DNA of 33,995 nt from Bacillota bacterium (GCA_023401495.1 JAEXDU010000061.1:1-33995); one strand, 5' to 3'; counted from the first letter of the stretch, positions 16,648 through 24,916 are shown. Program-made: numbers and translations. The notes: generated by a model from the sequence alone, not told the origin.

Positions 16648-17572
16648 GAAAAAATCTTTAAGAGTAGCATACGGCGAGGCTCTGGTAGAGCTTGGCGCGA
16701 AGAACGATAAGGTAGTCGCGATGGACGCCGACCTGGCCCACGCTACCATGAGCAGCATGTTCATGGACGCATACCCGGACCGCTTTTTCAACTTCGGTAT
16801 TGCGGAGGCAAACCTCGTCTGTGCGGCAGCGGGCTTTGCGCATTCCGGCCTGATCCCCTTTGCCAGCACTTTTGCGCTGTTCGGCACCGGACGCGCATAC
16901 GAACAGATTCGCAACGGAGTTGCGTATGTAAACGCCAACGTGAAATTCGGCCTGTCCCATTCCGGCCTGTGTGTCGGTGAGGACGGCGGCAGCCACCAGT
17001 CCATTGAAGATCTGGCGCTGATGCGCGTTGTTCCGAACATGACTATTTTTGTTCCCTGTGATCCGATTGAAACCAAGAAGGCCGTCTTTGCTGCGGCAGA
17101 GATCAACGGCCCTGTTTATATCCGCGTGGCGCGCCCTGTGTGCGACGTGATTACCGAAGAAGATACTCCCTTCATCCCCGGCAAGGCCAACATCATGAAG
17201 GACGGCACCGACGTATGCCTGGTTGCCACCGGCCTGATGGTTCCCGAGGCGCTCAAGGCTGCCGAACTGCTGGCGGCTGACGGCATCAGTGCTGCGGTTG
17301 TGAACGTTCACACCATCAAACCCTTTGATGACGAGACGATCCTCAAGATGGCCGAGAAGTGCGGCGCCATGGTTTCTGTGGAAGAGCACTCCATCATCGG
17401 CGGCCTCGGCTCTGCTGTTGCGGAGGCTCTGGCGGGCAAGTCCAGCGCGAAGTTTGACCGCGTGGGCGTAATGGATAAGTTCGGTAAGTCCGGCAAGCCG
17501 GCAGACCTGTTCCGCATTTACGGCCTGACTCCGGAGAATATTGTGGCAAAAGCCAAGGCACTGCTGAAATAA
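16640..17572 (+). CDS. Transketolase, C-terminal (pyrimidine-binding) subunit
   Basis: 310 residues with the pyrimidine domain (catalytic Glu in FNFGIAEANLVCAAAG) and the C-terminal domain (CLVATGLMVPEALKAAELL). The start overlaps the N-subunit stop (ATGGCTGA), so the pair is translationally coupled. It forms the active site together with the preceding subunit. Confidence 0.93.
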   Translation: MAEKKSLRVAYGEALVELGAKNDKVVAMDADLAHATMSSMFMDAYPDRFFNFGIAEANLVCAAAGFAHSGLIPFASTFALFGTGRAYEQIRNGVAYVNANVKFGLSHSGLCVGEDGGSHQSIEDLALMRVVPNMTIFVPCDPIETKKAVFAAAEINGPVYIRVARPVCDVITEEDTPFIPGKANIMKDGTDVCLVATGLMVPEALKAAELLAADGISAAVVNVHTIKPFDDETILKMAEKCGAMVSVEEHSIIGGLGSAVAEALAGKSSAKFDRVGVMDKFGKSGKPADLFRIYGLTPENIVAKAKALLK

Positions 17573-17587
17573 GAGGGAGACAAAACC

Positions 17588-17986
17588 ATGAAAATTCAAA
17601 GCTTTGAGATGAACGGCGAAGGCATGCAGAGAGTCTATGAGAATGAGAAGTGGACTGTCGGCATTAAGAACTGGAAGCCCGCAAACGACATTACCGGCCT
17701 CAATTGCCTGGAGCGCCACAACAAGACTGACGAGCTGTTTGTGCTGCTCAGCGGCCGCTGCACCCTGATCAGTGCGGAAGAGGCCGATGGCGAGCTGGAG
17801 ATGGAAGCGCTGGAAATGGAGCCGTTCAAGGTTTACAATATCCCTCAGTCCCTGTGGCACAACACCGTGACCCAGAAGGACACCAAGATGATCCTCATCG
17901 AGGATGTTTCCACCGGTATGGAGAACAGCGATATTCTCGATTTGACTCCCGCTCAGATGGAAACATTGAAATCTCTGGTTAAATAA
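17588..17986 (+). CDS. Cupin-fold protein
   Basis: 132 residues. A single cupin barrel is suggested by RHNKTDELFVLLSGRCTLI (motif 1, with His and Glu metal-type positions) and YNIPQSLWHNTV (motif 2, with the third His). Small cupins of this kind can be sugar isomerases, epimerases or lyases, or simply bind a metabolite. It is the last gene of the sugar operon, 15 bp after the transketolase. A role in isomerising the imported sugar before or after the transketolase step is a reasonable but untested idea. Confidence 0.7.
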   Translation: MKIQSFEMNGEGMQRVYENEKWTVGIKNWKPANDITGLNCLERHNKTDELFVLLSGRCTLISAEEADGELEMEALEMEPFKVYNIPQSLWHNTVTQKDTKMILIEDVSTGMENSDILDLTPAQMETLKSLVK

Positions 17987-18080
17987 ACCACAAGCGGCTG
18001 TTTTGCCGCCAATGGATCAAGAGACCGCAGTAGCGCCTTGTGCCTGCGGCGGCAGCATAAGCAAAATTGCACAAAAGTAA

Positions 18081-18123
18081 GGCGGTGCGCCGTGTTCCTT
18101 TGGGAGGCGGCACACCGCTTTTT
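18081..18123 (+). terminator. Terminator of the sugar operon
   Basis: A stem GCGGTG-C-GCCG paired with CGGC-A-CACCGC is followed by five T residues. It lies about 100 bp after the cupin stop and just before the ilvB promoter. Confidence 0.82.
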
Positions 18124-18126
18124 CAG

Positions 18127-18155
18127 TTGACTGATTTAAAGTATCATACTATAAT
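18127..18155 (+). promoter_or_regulatory. Promoter of ilvBNC
   Basis: TTGACT, a 17-bp spacer, and TATAAT. It gives a leader of about 175 nt before ilvB. I find no T-box sequence in that leader. Confidence 0.82.
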
Positions 18156-18216
18156 AAAGAGTAATCTCAAAAGAATATCCTTTCAAAGCGGCGGCTTCTT
18201 TTCGCTCCGAAGGCGG

Positions 18217-18339
18217 ATGGAAAGGGGTCGGGTCATTTTATTTTTTGGAAGCGATATTTGCAGAACAATCGCGATTCTTCGGTTTTATCGAGAATCAGTA
18301 TCAAAAAAACAGTTCAAGTGGGAAGGTGGAGTACGATGA
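18217..18339 (+). CDS. Possible ilv leader peptide
   Basis: A 40-codon frame inside the ilvB leader. It begins MERGRVILFF and contains TIAILRF, so it is enriched in Val, Ile and Leu codons, and its stop overlaps the ilvB ATG (ATGA). This is what a translation-coupled attenuation peptide would look like. Against it: the ribosome site is poor (GGCGG directly at the ATG), and I cannot see a clear terminator/antiterminator pair. Confidence 0.25.
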   Translation: MERGRVILFFGSDICRTIAILRFYRESVSKKQFKWEGGVR

Positions 18340-19955
18340 TCAGCGGAGCGGAAATCATGGTGAAATGCCTGGAGCAGGAAGGGGTCGTCCTAACGTTCGG
18401 CTATCCGGGCGCGGCGATCTGTCCTTTTTATGATCAGCTATCGAAGTCCTCCATCCAGCACGTTCTGGTTCGGCAGGAGCAAAACGCAGGTCATGCGGCG
18501 AGCGGCTATGCGCGCTCGAGCGGAAAGCCCGGCGTGTGTATCGCCACTTCCGGCCCCGGCGCGACGAACCTGATTACGGGCATCGCGACCGCCTATATGG
18601 ATTCGGTACCCCTGATCGCCATTACCGGGCAGGTTCGTTCCGAGCTGCTCGGCCGTGACGTGTTTCAGGAGGCCGACATTACCGGCGCGTGCGAGCCGTT
18701 TACGAAGCACAGCTACCTGGTAAAGGACACTGCCGATCTGCCGCGCGTGTTTAAGGAAGCGTTCCATATTGCTTCCACAGGCCGCCCCGGCCCGGTGTTG
18801 ATCGATGTGCCGGTAGATGTGCAGCAAAATGAGATCAAAGAGTTCAAATACCCGCAGCACGCGGATATTATCGGATATAAGCCCCGCACGCAGGGACATG
18901 CTCTGCAGATCAAGCGCGCGGTTGAGGCGCTTTCCGGAGCGCAGAGGCCGCTGATTTGCTGCGGCGGCGGTGTGGTGCTGGCGGGCGCCAGAAAAGAGCT
19001 GATGAGTCTGGTGGAGAAAACGGGAATCCCCGTGGTTTCTACCATGATGGGCATCGGCGTGGTTCCGCTGGACAGCGATTCTTATCTGGGAATGGTCGGC
19101 TCGCACGGCAAAAAGAGCGCCAATCAGGCGCTGCTCTCCGCCGATGTGGTCATTCTCTGCGGCGCCAGAGTGGGCGACCGCGCGATCATTGCTCCCGAAA
19201 TGCTGGGCAGCAAGTCGCAGATCATCCACATTGATGTGGACCCCGCGGAGATCGGCAAGAATATCACCGCGCATATCCCGATCGTGGGCGATATCCGCCT
19301 TGTGCTGAACAGCCTGGCGGATAAGGTGAGCAACGCGGTGCCGAAGGAGTGGCTGGACCGGGTTCAGGAGCTGCGGCAGGCGGATGTGCCGCACGGCGAG
19401 CCCTCTCAGGATTATGTGGAGCCGCGCTCGTTCATGCGCACGCTCTCTTCCATGATGAAGGATGACGCGATTCTCGTTGCGGACGTCGGCCAGAATCAAA
19501 TCTGGTCCGTCAACAACTTTAATGTAAAAGAAGGGCGCTTTTTAACGTCCGGCGGCCTCGGCACCATGGGGTATTCGATCCCAGCAGCCATCGGCGCAAA
19601 GCTGGCAAAGCCCCGCCGTCAGGTTGTGGCGGTTTGCGGCGACGGTTCGTTCCAGATGTCGATGTGCGAGCTCGGCACGATCATGCAGAGCGGCGTCGGT
19701 GTCAAGATCATCGTCATGGTCAACGAGCACCTCGGCATGGTGCGCGAGATTCAGGATAAGCAGTACGGGGGAAGGCACATGGCCACCGAGCTGCACGGCA
19801 ACCCCGATTTCGTGGCGCTGGCCAGAGCCTATGGAATTGAATCCGCCCAGGCGGAGAATAACCCCGAGGCGGAAGAGCTGGCCAGGAAAATGCTTGCATC
19901 CAATAAGCCGTATCTGCTTGTCTGCAAGGTTGATCCGACCTTGCCGTCGATTTGA
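18336..19955 (+). CDS. ilvB: Acetolactate synthase large subunit
   Basis: 539 residues from ATG 18336 (AAGGTGG 6 nt upstream); the longer frame from 18258 lacks a ribosome site. It condenses two pyruvates to 2-acetolactate, or pyruvate with 2-oxobutyrate, the first common step to valine, leucine and isoleucine. Visible: the catalytic Glu in VRQEQNAGHAASGYA, the ATSGPGATN motif, FAD-domain features, and the ThDP motif GDGSFQMSMCEL. The regulatory subunit gene and ilvC follow, which supports an anabolic enzyme rather than the catabolic AlsS. Confidence 0.95.
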   Translation: MISGAEIMVKCLEQEGVVLTFGYPGAAICPFYDQLSKSSIQHVLVRQEQNAGHAASGYARSSGKPGVCIATSGPGATNLITGIATAYMDSVPLIAITGQVRSELLGRDVFQEADITGACEPFTKHSYLVKDTADLPRVFKEAFHIASTGRPGPVLIDVPVDVQQNEIKEFKYPQHADIIGYKPRTQGHALQIKRAVEALSGAQRPLICCGGGVVLAGARKELMSLVEKTGIPVVSTMMGIGVVPLDSDSYLGMVGSHGKKSANQALLSADVVILCGARVGDRAIIAPEMLGSKSQIIHIDVDPAEIGKNITAHIPIVGDIRLVLNSLADKVSNAVPKEWLDRVQELRQADVPHGEPSQDYVEPRSFMRTLSSMMKDDAILVADVGQNQIWSVNNFNVKEGRFLTSGGLGTMGYSIPAAIGAKLAKPRRQVVAVCGDGSFQMSMCELGTIMQSGVGVKIIVMVNEHLGMVREIQDKQYGGRHMATELHGNPDFVALARAYGIESAQAENNPEAEELARKMLASNKPYLLVCKVDPTLPSI

Positions 19956-19971
19956 AAGGGAGGGAGCCGAA

Positions 19972-20475
19972 ATGAAATATACTCTCTCAGTTCTGGTAGA
20001 GAACCAGCCCGGCGTTCTGTCCAAGGTTTCAGGCCTGTTTTCCCGCCGTGCGTTCAACATTGACAGCCTTGCCGTGGGCGTGACGGAAGACCCCGCCATT
20101 TCCCGCATGACGATCGTCGTCAACGGCGACGAATATGTGATGGAACAGGTGGAAAAGCAGCTCAACAAGCTGATCCCTGTCATTAAGGTCAAGCGCCTTG
20201 ACGACACCGGCCCGTTCATCAGCTGCGAGCTGGCGCTGATTAAGGTGAGCTGCACGCCGCAGTACCGCCCCGAAATCATTCAGATTGCGGAGCTGTTCCA
20301 CGCGCGCGTGGTGGATGTATCCCTGACCTCGCTGACCATTCAGTTTGCGGATACCGCCGAAAAAATAGAAACCATGCTGACGCTGCTGAAGCCCTACGGC
20401 ATTAAGGAAATCGCCCGCACGGGCACAGTCGCACTGGAGCAGGGGCCCCAGGTAACCAGAAAACAGAGCGTTTGA
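19972..20475 (+). CDS. ilvN: Acetolactate synthase small regulatory subunit
   Basis: 167 residues from ATG 19972, with GGGAGGGA upstream and 16 bp after ilvB. The N-terminal ACT domain is clear (LVENQPGVLSKVSGLFSRR then FNIDSLAVG), and the C-terminal domain has the usual length. It binds valine and tunes the large subunit by feedback inhibition. Confidence 0.95.
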   Translation: MKYTLSVLVENQPGVLSKVSGLFSRRAFNIDSLAVGVTEDPAISRMTIVVNGDEYVMEQVEKQLNKLIPVIKVKRLDDTGPFISCELALIKVSCTPQYRPEIIQIAELFHARVVDVSLTSLTIQFADTAEKIETMLTLLKPYGIKEIARTGTVALEQGPQVTRKQSV

Positions 20476-20543
20476 GCGGACTTGGCAAACGAAACTTGAA
20501 CTCTGTCTTATAAATTTTATACCTGCTGAAGGAGGAACATGTT

Positions 20544-21551
20544 ATGCCGAAGATTTATTATGAAGCCGATTGCGATATCAACGTACTCAAGGGGAAAACC
20601 GTAGCGATTATTGGCTATGGCAGCCAGGGCCATGCCCATGCTTTGAACCTGCATGACAGTGGAGTCGATGTTGTAGTAGGCCTTTATGAGGGCAGCAAGA
20701 GCGCAGAGCGCGCGAAGAAGGCGGGCCTGAAGGTTCTAAACGTACCGGAGGCTACCAAGGCTGCTGACATTATCATGATTCTGATCCCCGATGAGCGTCA
20801 GGCAGAGATGTACAAGAAGGACATTGAGCCGAACCTGACTGAAGGCAAGGCGATTGCGTTTGCCCATGGTTTCAACATTCATTTTGGCCAGATCAAGCCC
20901 CCCAAGTTTGTGGACGTGTTCATGATCGCCCCGAAGGGACCCGGACACACCGTTCGCAGCGAATTCCAGGAGGGCAAGGGTGTTCCCTGCCTCGTAGCGG
21001 TTGAGCAGGATTACACCGGCCATGCGCTCGATGTAGCGCTGGCTTACGGCGCGGGCATCGGCGGCGCACGTGCGGCCGTGATGGAGACCACCTTCCGCGA
21101 CGAAACCGAAACAGACCTGTTCGGCGAGCAGGCCGTTCTGTGCGGCGGCGTCTGCGCTCTGATGAAGGCCGGCTTTGAAACGCTGGTAGAAGCGGGTTAT
21201 GCTCCTGAAAACGCATACTTTGAGTGCATTCACGAGATGAAGCTGATCGTTGACCTGATCTACAAGGGCGGCTTCTCTTTGATGAGATACTCCATTTCCG
21301 ACACCGCGGAATTCGGCGATTACGAGACCGGCAAGCGCCTGATCACCGAAGAGACCAAGAAGGAAATGAAGAAAGTTCTCAGCGAGATTCAGGACGGTAC
21401 CTTTGCCGGCAAGTGGATCGCAGAGAACAAGAATGGCCGTGCGCATTTCAACGCCTGCCGCCGCATTGAGTCGGAGCATCAGTTGGAATCCGTGGGCAAA
21501 GAGCTGCGCAAGATGTATTCCTGGAGTGATGAGGACAAATACGCCGAATAA
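20544..21551 (+). CDS. ilvC: Ketol-acid reductoisomerase, class I
   Basis: 335 residues, AAGGAGGA upstream. It converts acetolactate to dihydroxyisovalerate with NAD(P)H and Mg2+. The Rossmann motif GYGSQGHAHALNL, the PKGPGHTVR motif and the knotted C-terminal domain with the metal acidic residues (DETETDLFGEQ, CIHEMKLIVDL) are all present. In the cofactor loop the usual Arg after GL is Tyr (GLYEGSKSAERA), which may affect NADPH versus NADH choice. It is the third gene of ilvBNC. Confidence 0.96.
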   Translation: MPKIYYEADCDINVLKGKTVAIIGYGSQGHAHALNLHDSGVDVVVGLYEGSKSAERAKKAGLKVLNVPEATKAADIIMILIPDERQAEMYKKDIEPNLTEGKAIAFAHGFNIHFGQIKPPKFVDVFMIAPKGPGHTVRSEFQEGKGVPCLVAVEQDYTGHALDVALAYGAGIGGARAAVMETTFRDETETDLFGEQAVLCGGVCALMKAGFETLVEAGYAPENAYFECIHEMKLIVDLIYKGGFSLMRYSISDTAEFGDYETGKRLITEETKKEMKKVLSEIQDGTFAGKWIAENKNGRAHFNACRRIESEHQLESVGKELRKMYSWSDEDKYAE

Positions 21552-21598
21552 TCCGGGCGGAATCGTCTGATCAATAAACGCAGTACAGTATCGGTAAC

Positions 21599-21648
21599 AA
21601 GGGATCAGGCAGAGTCGGACAACACCGATCGCCTGATCCCTTATTGTC
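21599..21648 (+). terminator. Probable terminator after ilvC
   Basis: A perfect 12-bp stem AAGGGATCAGGC/GCCTGATCCCTT encloses a 20-nt loop with a smaller CGG/CCG pair, followed by ATTGT rather than a full U-run. It marks the end of the ilv operon but may be only partly efficient. Confidence 0.55.
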
Positions 21649-21673
21649 GCAATTTGGGCAGAAGAATCATACC

Positions 21674-21925
21674 ATGAAAGAGCGGCAGTTGGCCGCCAGG
21701 GAAACAGAAGATTGCTATCTTAAGGAAGCTGCGGCGGTGTCGGACGCTGCCGAACAGCAGAAGCGTGAAATTTACGCATGGCAGAGCGCCGGGAGTATAA
21801 GGCTGACAGGCTGGTCCTGCCTTTCGATGAGAAATTTATGATATGCACTGTGGCCGTGTTTAGGCATAGTGGCCAAGGGCAGTATCGTATGATACAGAAA
21901 AGAGTGAAAGGGGTCTTACTAGAAA
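21674..21925 (+). pseudogene. Possible remnant of a small coding gene
   Basis: A frame begins ATG-KERQLAARETEDCYLKEA and stops at 21841. A second frame, starting ATG at 21778, continues with protein-like composition (AERREYKADRLVLPFDEKF). One frameshift near 21770 would join them. No ribosome site is clear and I do not recognise the family. It may equally be non-coding leader for the DUF975 gene. Confidence 0.2.
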
Positions 21926-22684
21926 ATGTGGAGCAGAGAGATTGTGAAGAGCAATGCGAAGGCGGCAATCCGGGGCGGAAAGTATTGGATGGCATTCCTG
22001 GTTTCTGCCGTGATTATGATCGTACCCTCGCTGATAGAATGGATTACCGGCTACGGTGAGGTCAACGATAAGTGGATATCCGGCCTGGGGAATGGTGTGC
22101 CGGAGGTTGCCCCCGGCGTGTTCATGGGGTATAATCTGGGTTTCTTGCTGTTGAATATCTTTATTCTTTTTCCGCTGATTGTGGGAGTGTACGGCTTTTT
22201 TGTACGCAACCGGTTTGACGCGGGGCAGTTTTCCGATGTATTTCTGGGGTTCCGGAATGGGTATGGCAACGTGGTGCTCACCAGCTTTGTGACCAACCTG
22301 TTCATCGGCCTGTGGACGCTGCTGCTGATCATCCCCGGTATTTACAAGGCGCTGCAGTACATTATGGTTCCGTTTCTGCTGTCTGACAATCCCCGGCTTT
22401 CGGGCAGGCGGGTACGGCAGATCAGCCGCCTGATGACCGATGGGGAAAAGGGAGCGATCCTTGTGCTGTCCCTTTCCTTTATCGGCTGGTTTCTAATCCC
22501 GATCGCTGTGTCGATCGTTCTGGAGATGGCTTCTGTGCCCGTGTTCTTAACGAATATTGTGGTTACATTGGGTTTGGCTCTGATTATGCCGTATTATTAC
22601 GCAACGCTTGCAGAGCTGTATATTTTCCTGCGCGACCGTGCGATTCAGACCGGCATGGTGCAGCCCGAAGAGCTGGGCCTGTAA
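21926..22684 (+). CDS. DUF975 family integral membrane protein
   Basis: 252 residues. The N-terminal WSREIVKSNAKAAIRGGKYW and the central GLWTLLLIIPGIYKALQY are typical of DUF975, a family of multi-pass membrane proteins of unknown function common in Firmicutes. About five or six hydrophobic segments are visible. AAAGGGG lies 14 nt before the ATG, slightly far. It stands alone between ilvC and a terminator. Confidence 0.88.
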   Translation: MWSREIVKSNAKAAIRGGKYWMAFLVSAVIMIVPSLIEWITGYGEVNDKWISGLGNGVPEVAPGVFMGYNLGFLLLNIFILFPLIVGVYGFFVRNRFDAGQFSDVFLGFRNGYGNVVLTSFVTNLFIGLWTLLLIIPGIYKALQYIMVPFLLSDNPRLSGRRVRQISRLMTDGEKGAILVLSLSFIGWFLIPIAVSIVLEMASVPVFLTNIVVTLGLALIMPYYYATLAELYIFLRDRAIQTGMVQPEELGL

Positions 22685-22759
22685 CTCAGGCTGCCGGGAA
22701 GCGATGCCCGCCTTGTCTTACGAAGGTTTCGGCAGTTGATATGCTTATAAAAAAACGAA

Positions 22760-22790
22760 GGGAAAACCGCATTGCGGTTTTCCCCTTTTT
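22760..22790 (+). terminator. Terminator after the DUF975 gene
   Basis: GGGAAAACCGCA pairs with TGCGGTTTTCCC, followed by CTTTTT. Confidence 0.9.
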
Positions 22791-22828
22791 GCCTCTGTAC
22801 GGTGAACTATATTAGAAATAGGAGGAAC

Positions 22829-22966
22829 ATGAAATGGAAGAAGGCGTTCGGCTCACCTAATGTATTTTATGACAAGCCCCCGCATTTGTTGACAGGTCTG
22901 TCCCAACTTTGGCAACTTCTCCAAACAAGCCCTCCGGCCTTTGGTAAGAGCGCTTATGCCGCGTGA
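22829..22966 (+). CDS. Possible small protein, 45 aa
   Basis: A 45-codon frame with an excellent ribosome site (AGGAGGAAC before ATG). It begins MKWKKAFGSPNVFYDKPPHL and overlaps the 3' end of thiT on the other strand by 13 bp. No family is recognised and no firm promoter is visible after the terminator just upstream. It may be a small protein or the truncated start of a lost gene. Confidence 0.3.
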   Translation: MKWKKAFGSPNVFYDKPPHLLTGLSQLWQLLQTSPPAFGKSAYAA

Positions 22967-23523
22967 GCGGAACGATTTCCGGTGCGGTCGAGCACCTTGA
23001 CCAGCGCGACGGTGACGACGGACGTGATCACCATTTCGGGCAGCATATAGCTACCGTTATAAACCAGGGAATACAGCCACACGGGTGTTCCCTCGGGCGC
23101 GTACTCGCCCCAGATCAGGATGCCGGAGGCAAAGCTGCACAAAAAGCGCAGGAACACGGCGATCGCCGCGCCGAACGCAATGCTGGCCGAACGATTGCGG
23201 ATCGGTTTGCCCCAGAACGCTGCGCTGCCCAGCACGGTAAAGGCCAGCACATAATCGAGCAGTACCACCAAAGCGAACGCGGTGAGCGTTTTTGCGGGCG
23301 GGGCGCTGAACTGCAGCAGCATCTGCAGCAGGCTATGAACAAAAGCGGTGCCAAGGCCCCACTTGACTCCGTGGCGGTAAGAGACCAGCACCAGGGGCGC
23401 CATGCTGGCCAGGGTGATCGAACCGCCCTGCGGCAGCTCGAATACCTTGATCATGCTCAGAACAGTGGAGAGCGCGATCATCAGCGCGCATTCCACCAGA
23501 ATCACGGTGTTGTTTTTTTTCAT
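22954..23523 (-). CDS. thiT: Energy-coupled thiamine transporter, S component
   Basis: 189 residues with six hydrophobic helices. It matches ThiT, the thiamine-binding S-component of ECF transporters: GGSITLASMAPLVLVSYRHG near the N-terminus, and WLYSLVYNGSYMLPEMVIT near the C-terminus, which holds residues lining the thiamine pocket. It works with the shared EcfA/A'/T module, which is not in the window. A TPP riboswitch with its own promoter and terminator lies directly upstream, so expression should fall when thiamine diphosphate is plentiful. Confidence 0.94.
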   Translation of the reverse strand: MKKNNTVILVECALMIALSTVLSMIKVFELPQGGSITLASMAPLVLVSYRHGVKWGLGTAFVHSLLQMLLQFSAPPAKTLTAFALVVLLDYVLAFTVLGSAAFWGKPIRNRSASIAFGAAIAVFLRFLCSFASGILIWGEYAPEGTPVWLYSLVYNGSYMLPEMVITSVVTVALVKVLDRTGNRSAHAA

Positions 23524-23662
23524 AAAAGATCCTTCCTCACGCCGATTGGTACCGATCTCCCATCAAAACAAGGAAGGAGGATCGTCCCAGGCGCGTCCGC
23601 TGTTCCGGTAGCGGAAACCCAAAGTGTGAACTGCGATCTTTCCTGAAAAACGTGCCGCACGC

Positions 23663-23699
23663 AAAAAGACGCATTGCGGGTAATACCACAATGCGTCTT
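23663..23699 (-). terminator. Riboswitch-controlled terminator of thiT
   Basis: On the minus strand AGACGCATTG pairs with CAATGCGTCT (10 bp) and is followed by TTTTT. It lies between the TPP aptamer and thiT and is the likely off-state expression platform. Confidence 0.85.
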
Positions 23700-23715
23700 G
23701 CTGTGCTGCAAAAGT

Positions 23716-23803
23716 TTCCTACGCTGGCATTATCCAGATCAGGTCAAAGGGACATAGGCGTCAATCCGCCTCATCTCAGCCGCGTATACGCAGCGCCCCG
23801 TAT
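23716..23803 (-). ncRNA. TPP riboswitch
   Basis: Minus-strand sequence contains the conserved aptamer parts in order: GGGGCGCTGCG, GGCTGAGATGAGGCGG, CCCTTTGACCTGATCTGG and ATAATGCCAGCGTAGGAAA. These are the THI-element helices P1-P5. It precedes thiT and a terminator hairpin, so it should close the gene when TPP binds. Confidence 0.95.
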
Positions 23804-23817
23804 TCAGTTCCAATATC

Positions 23818-23846
23818 ACTATATCCGTATCCGCTCAGTTTGTCAA
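23818..23846 (-). promoter_or_regulatory. Promoter of the TPP riboswitch-thiT unit
   Basis: On the minus strand: TTGACA, a 17-bp spacer, and TATAGT. The -35 lies within the last codons of the HAD phosphatase gene. Confidence 0.85.
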
Positions 23847-24497
23847 GAGCAAGCGTTCCAGCTCTATAAAATCCGCGGCGAACCGCGCGCCGGAAAATTG
23901 CTCCTGCATCTCTTCGCGGGTGCCGTAGCCGTGCAGCATCCCGATAAAATCCGTGCCTGCCAGGCGTGCGCCCTCGGCGTCGAACTTTGTGTCGCCGATC
24001 ATCACCGCGTTCTGCGGCTCGGCCGAGAAGCGCTCCACGCACGAGGCGATCAGCTCTGCCTTTGAGCTGGCGCGCTCCTCGCTGCCGGCGGGGCCAGCGA
24101 CAAAATCCACCAGCGGGGCCAGCTTAAAAATCTCTGCCACGCGGTTTGCCTGCGGCAGGGGCTTCGAGGTGGCGATGCAGAGCTTTGCTCCCGCGCCCCG
24201 CAGAGCGGAAAGCAGCTCGAAGGTATGCGGATACACCGAATTTTTGTAAAGGCCATCGGTTTCGTAAAGGCTGCGGTACAGCTTCACCGCCCGGTCGCTC
24301 ACATCGTCCGGCAGGCCGCAGGTCTGCGAAAAGCTTTGAAACAGCGGCGGGCCGATAAAGGTGCGCAGAATCTCCGGCGGCGGCTCCGGCACCCCCAGGC
24401 GCTGCATGGTCTGCTTTACACAGCTCAGGATGCCCGGGCCGGATTCGGTCAGGGTGCCGTCCAGATCAAATAAAACGATGGGGTAAACAGATTTCAT
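23835..24497 (-). CDS. HAD family hydrolase, phosphoglycolate phosphatase-like
   Basis: 220 residues with the HAD motifs: FDLDGTLTESG (nucleophile Asp and acid/base Asp), IATSKPLPQANR (motif II/III Ser and Lys) and MIGDTKFDAEGA (metal Asp). The helical cap between motifs I and II puts it in the Gph/PpaX subfamily, which hydrolyses small phosphate esters or pyrophosphate. It is 23 bp downstream of the thioesterase and probably co-transcribed with it. Confidence 0.92.
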   Translation of the reverse strand: MKSVYPIVLFDLDGTLTESGPGILSCVKQTMQRLGVPEPPPEILRTFIGPPLFQSFSQTCGLPDDVSDRAVKLYRSLYETDGLYKNSVYPHTFELLSALRGAGAKLCIATSKPLPQANRVAEIFKLAPLVDFVAGPAGSEERASSKAELIASCVERFSAEPQNAVMIGDTKFDAEGARLAGTDFIGMLHGYGTREEMQEQFSGARFAADFIELERLLLTN

Positions 24498-24520
24498 CGG
24501 GAGTTCCTTTCGTCAAAGGT

Positions 24521-24916
24521 TTATTGCTTGGCGCGTTCCGCCACTCTTTTCAGATAATTCTCACGCTTGACGCTGGCGCGCTCATGCGTGCAGGTAGAAA
24601 TCAGGCCCACGTTGTCAGACGCCTCTACCTCAAAGGTGAATTTGCGGCCGTCGCTTTCGATCAGCTTTGCCGTCAGGTGGATGGTAACACCCTCAACCGT
24701 GGGCGCCAGATGCTTTATATGCACTTCGGAGCCTACCGAGGTGATTTCCTCCGGCAGATAGGCGTTCAGCATCCGGGCGCAAACGCCTTCCATCAGCGCA
24801 ACCAGCCGGGGCGTGGCAAGCACGTCTACACTGCCGCTGCCGAGTTTGGATGCCAGATCGGCGGAGGTAACGGTATAATCCTGGGAAATCGTCTGTCCAA
24901 TTTTCAGTTCATTCAT
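24521..24916 (-). CDS. Hotdog-fold thioesterase, FlK-like
   Basis: 131 residues from ATG 24916 (AAAGGAAG upstream); the longer frame has no ribosome site. The sequence from LKIGQTISQDYTVTSADLA through TPRLVALMEGVCARML to EVHIKHLAPTVEGVTI matches the small thioesterase family that includes fluoroacetyl-CoA thioesterase FlK, with its Thr, Glu and His catalytic positions. In non-producers of fluoroacetate the natural acyl-CoA is unknown. Confidence 0.85.
   Translation of the reverse strand: MNELKIGQTISQDYTVTSADLASKLGSGSVDVLATPRLVALMEGVCARMLNAYLPEEITSVGSEVHIKHLAPTVEGVTIHLTAKLIESDGRKFTFEVEASDNVGLISTCTHERASVKRENYLKRVAERAKQ

Noticed and set aside
16658..17860. 400-residue open frame on the minus strand
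   Set aside because: Antisense to the transketolase C-subunit and cupin genes; no recognisable protein features.
18162..18335. T-box leader before ilvB
   Set aside because: No AGGGTGGnACCGCG-type sequence or downstream antiterminator is present.
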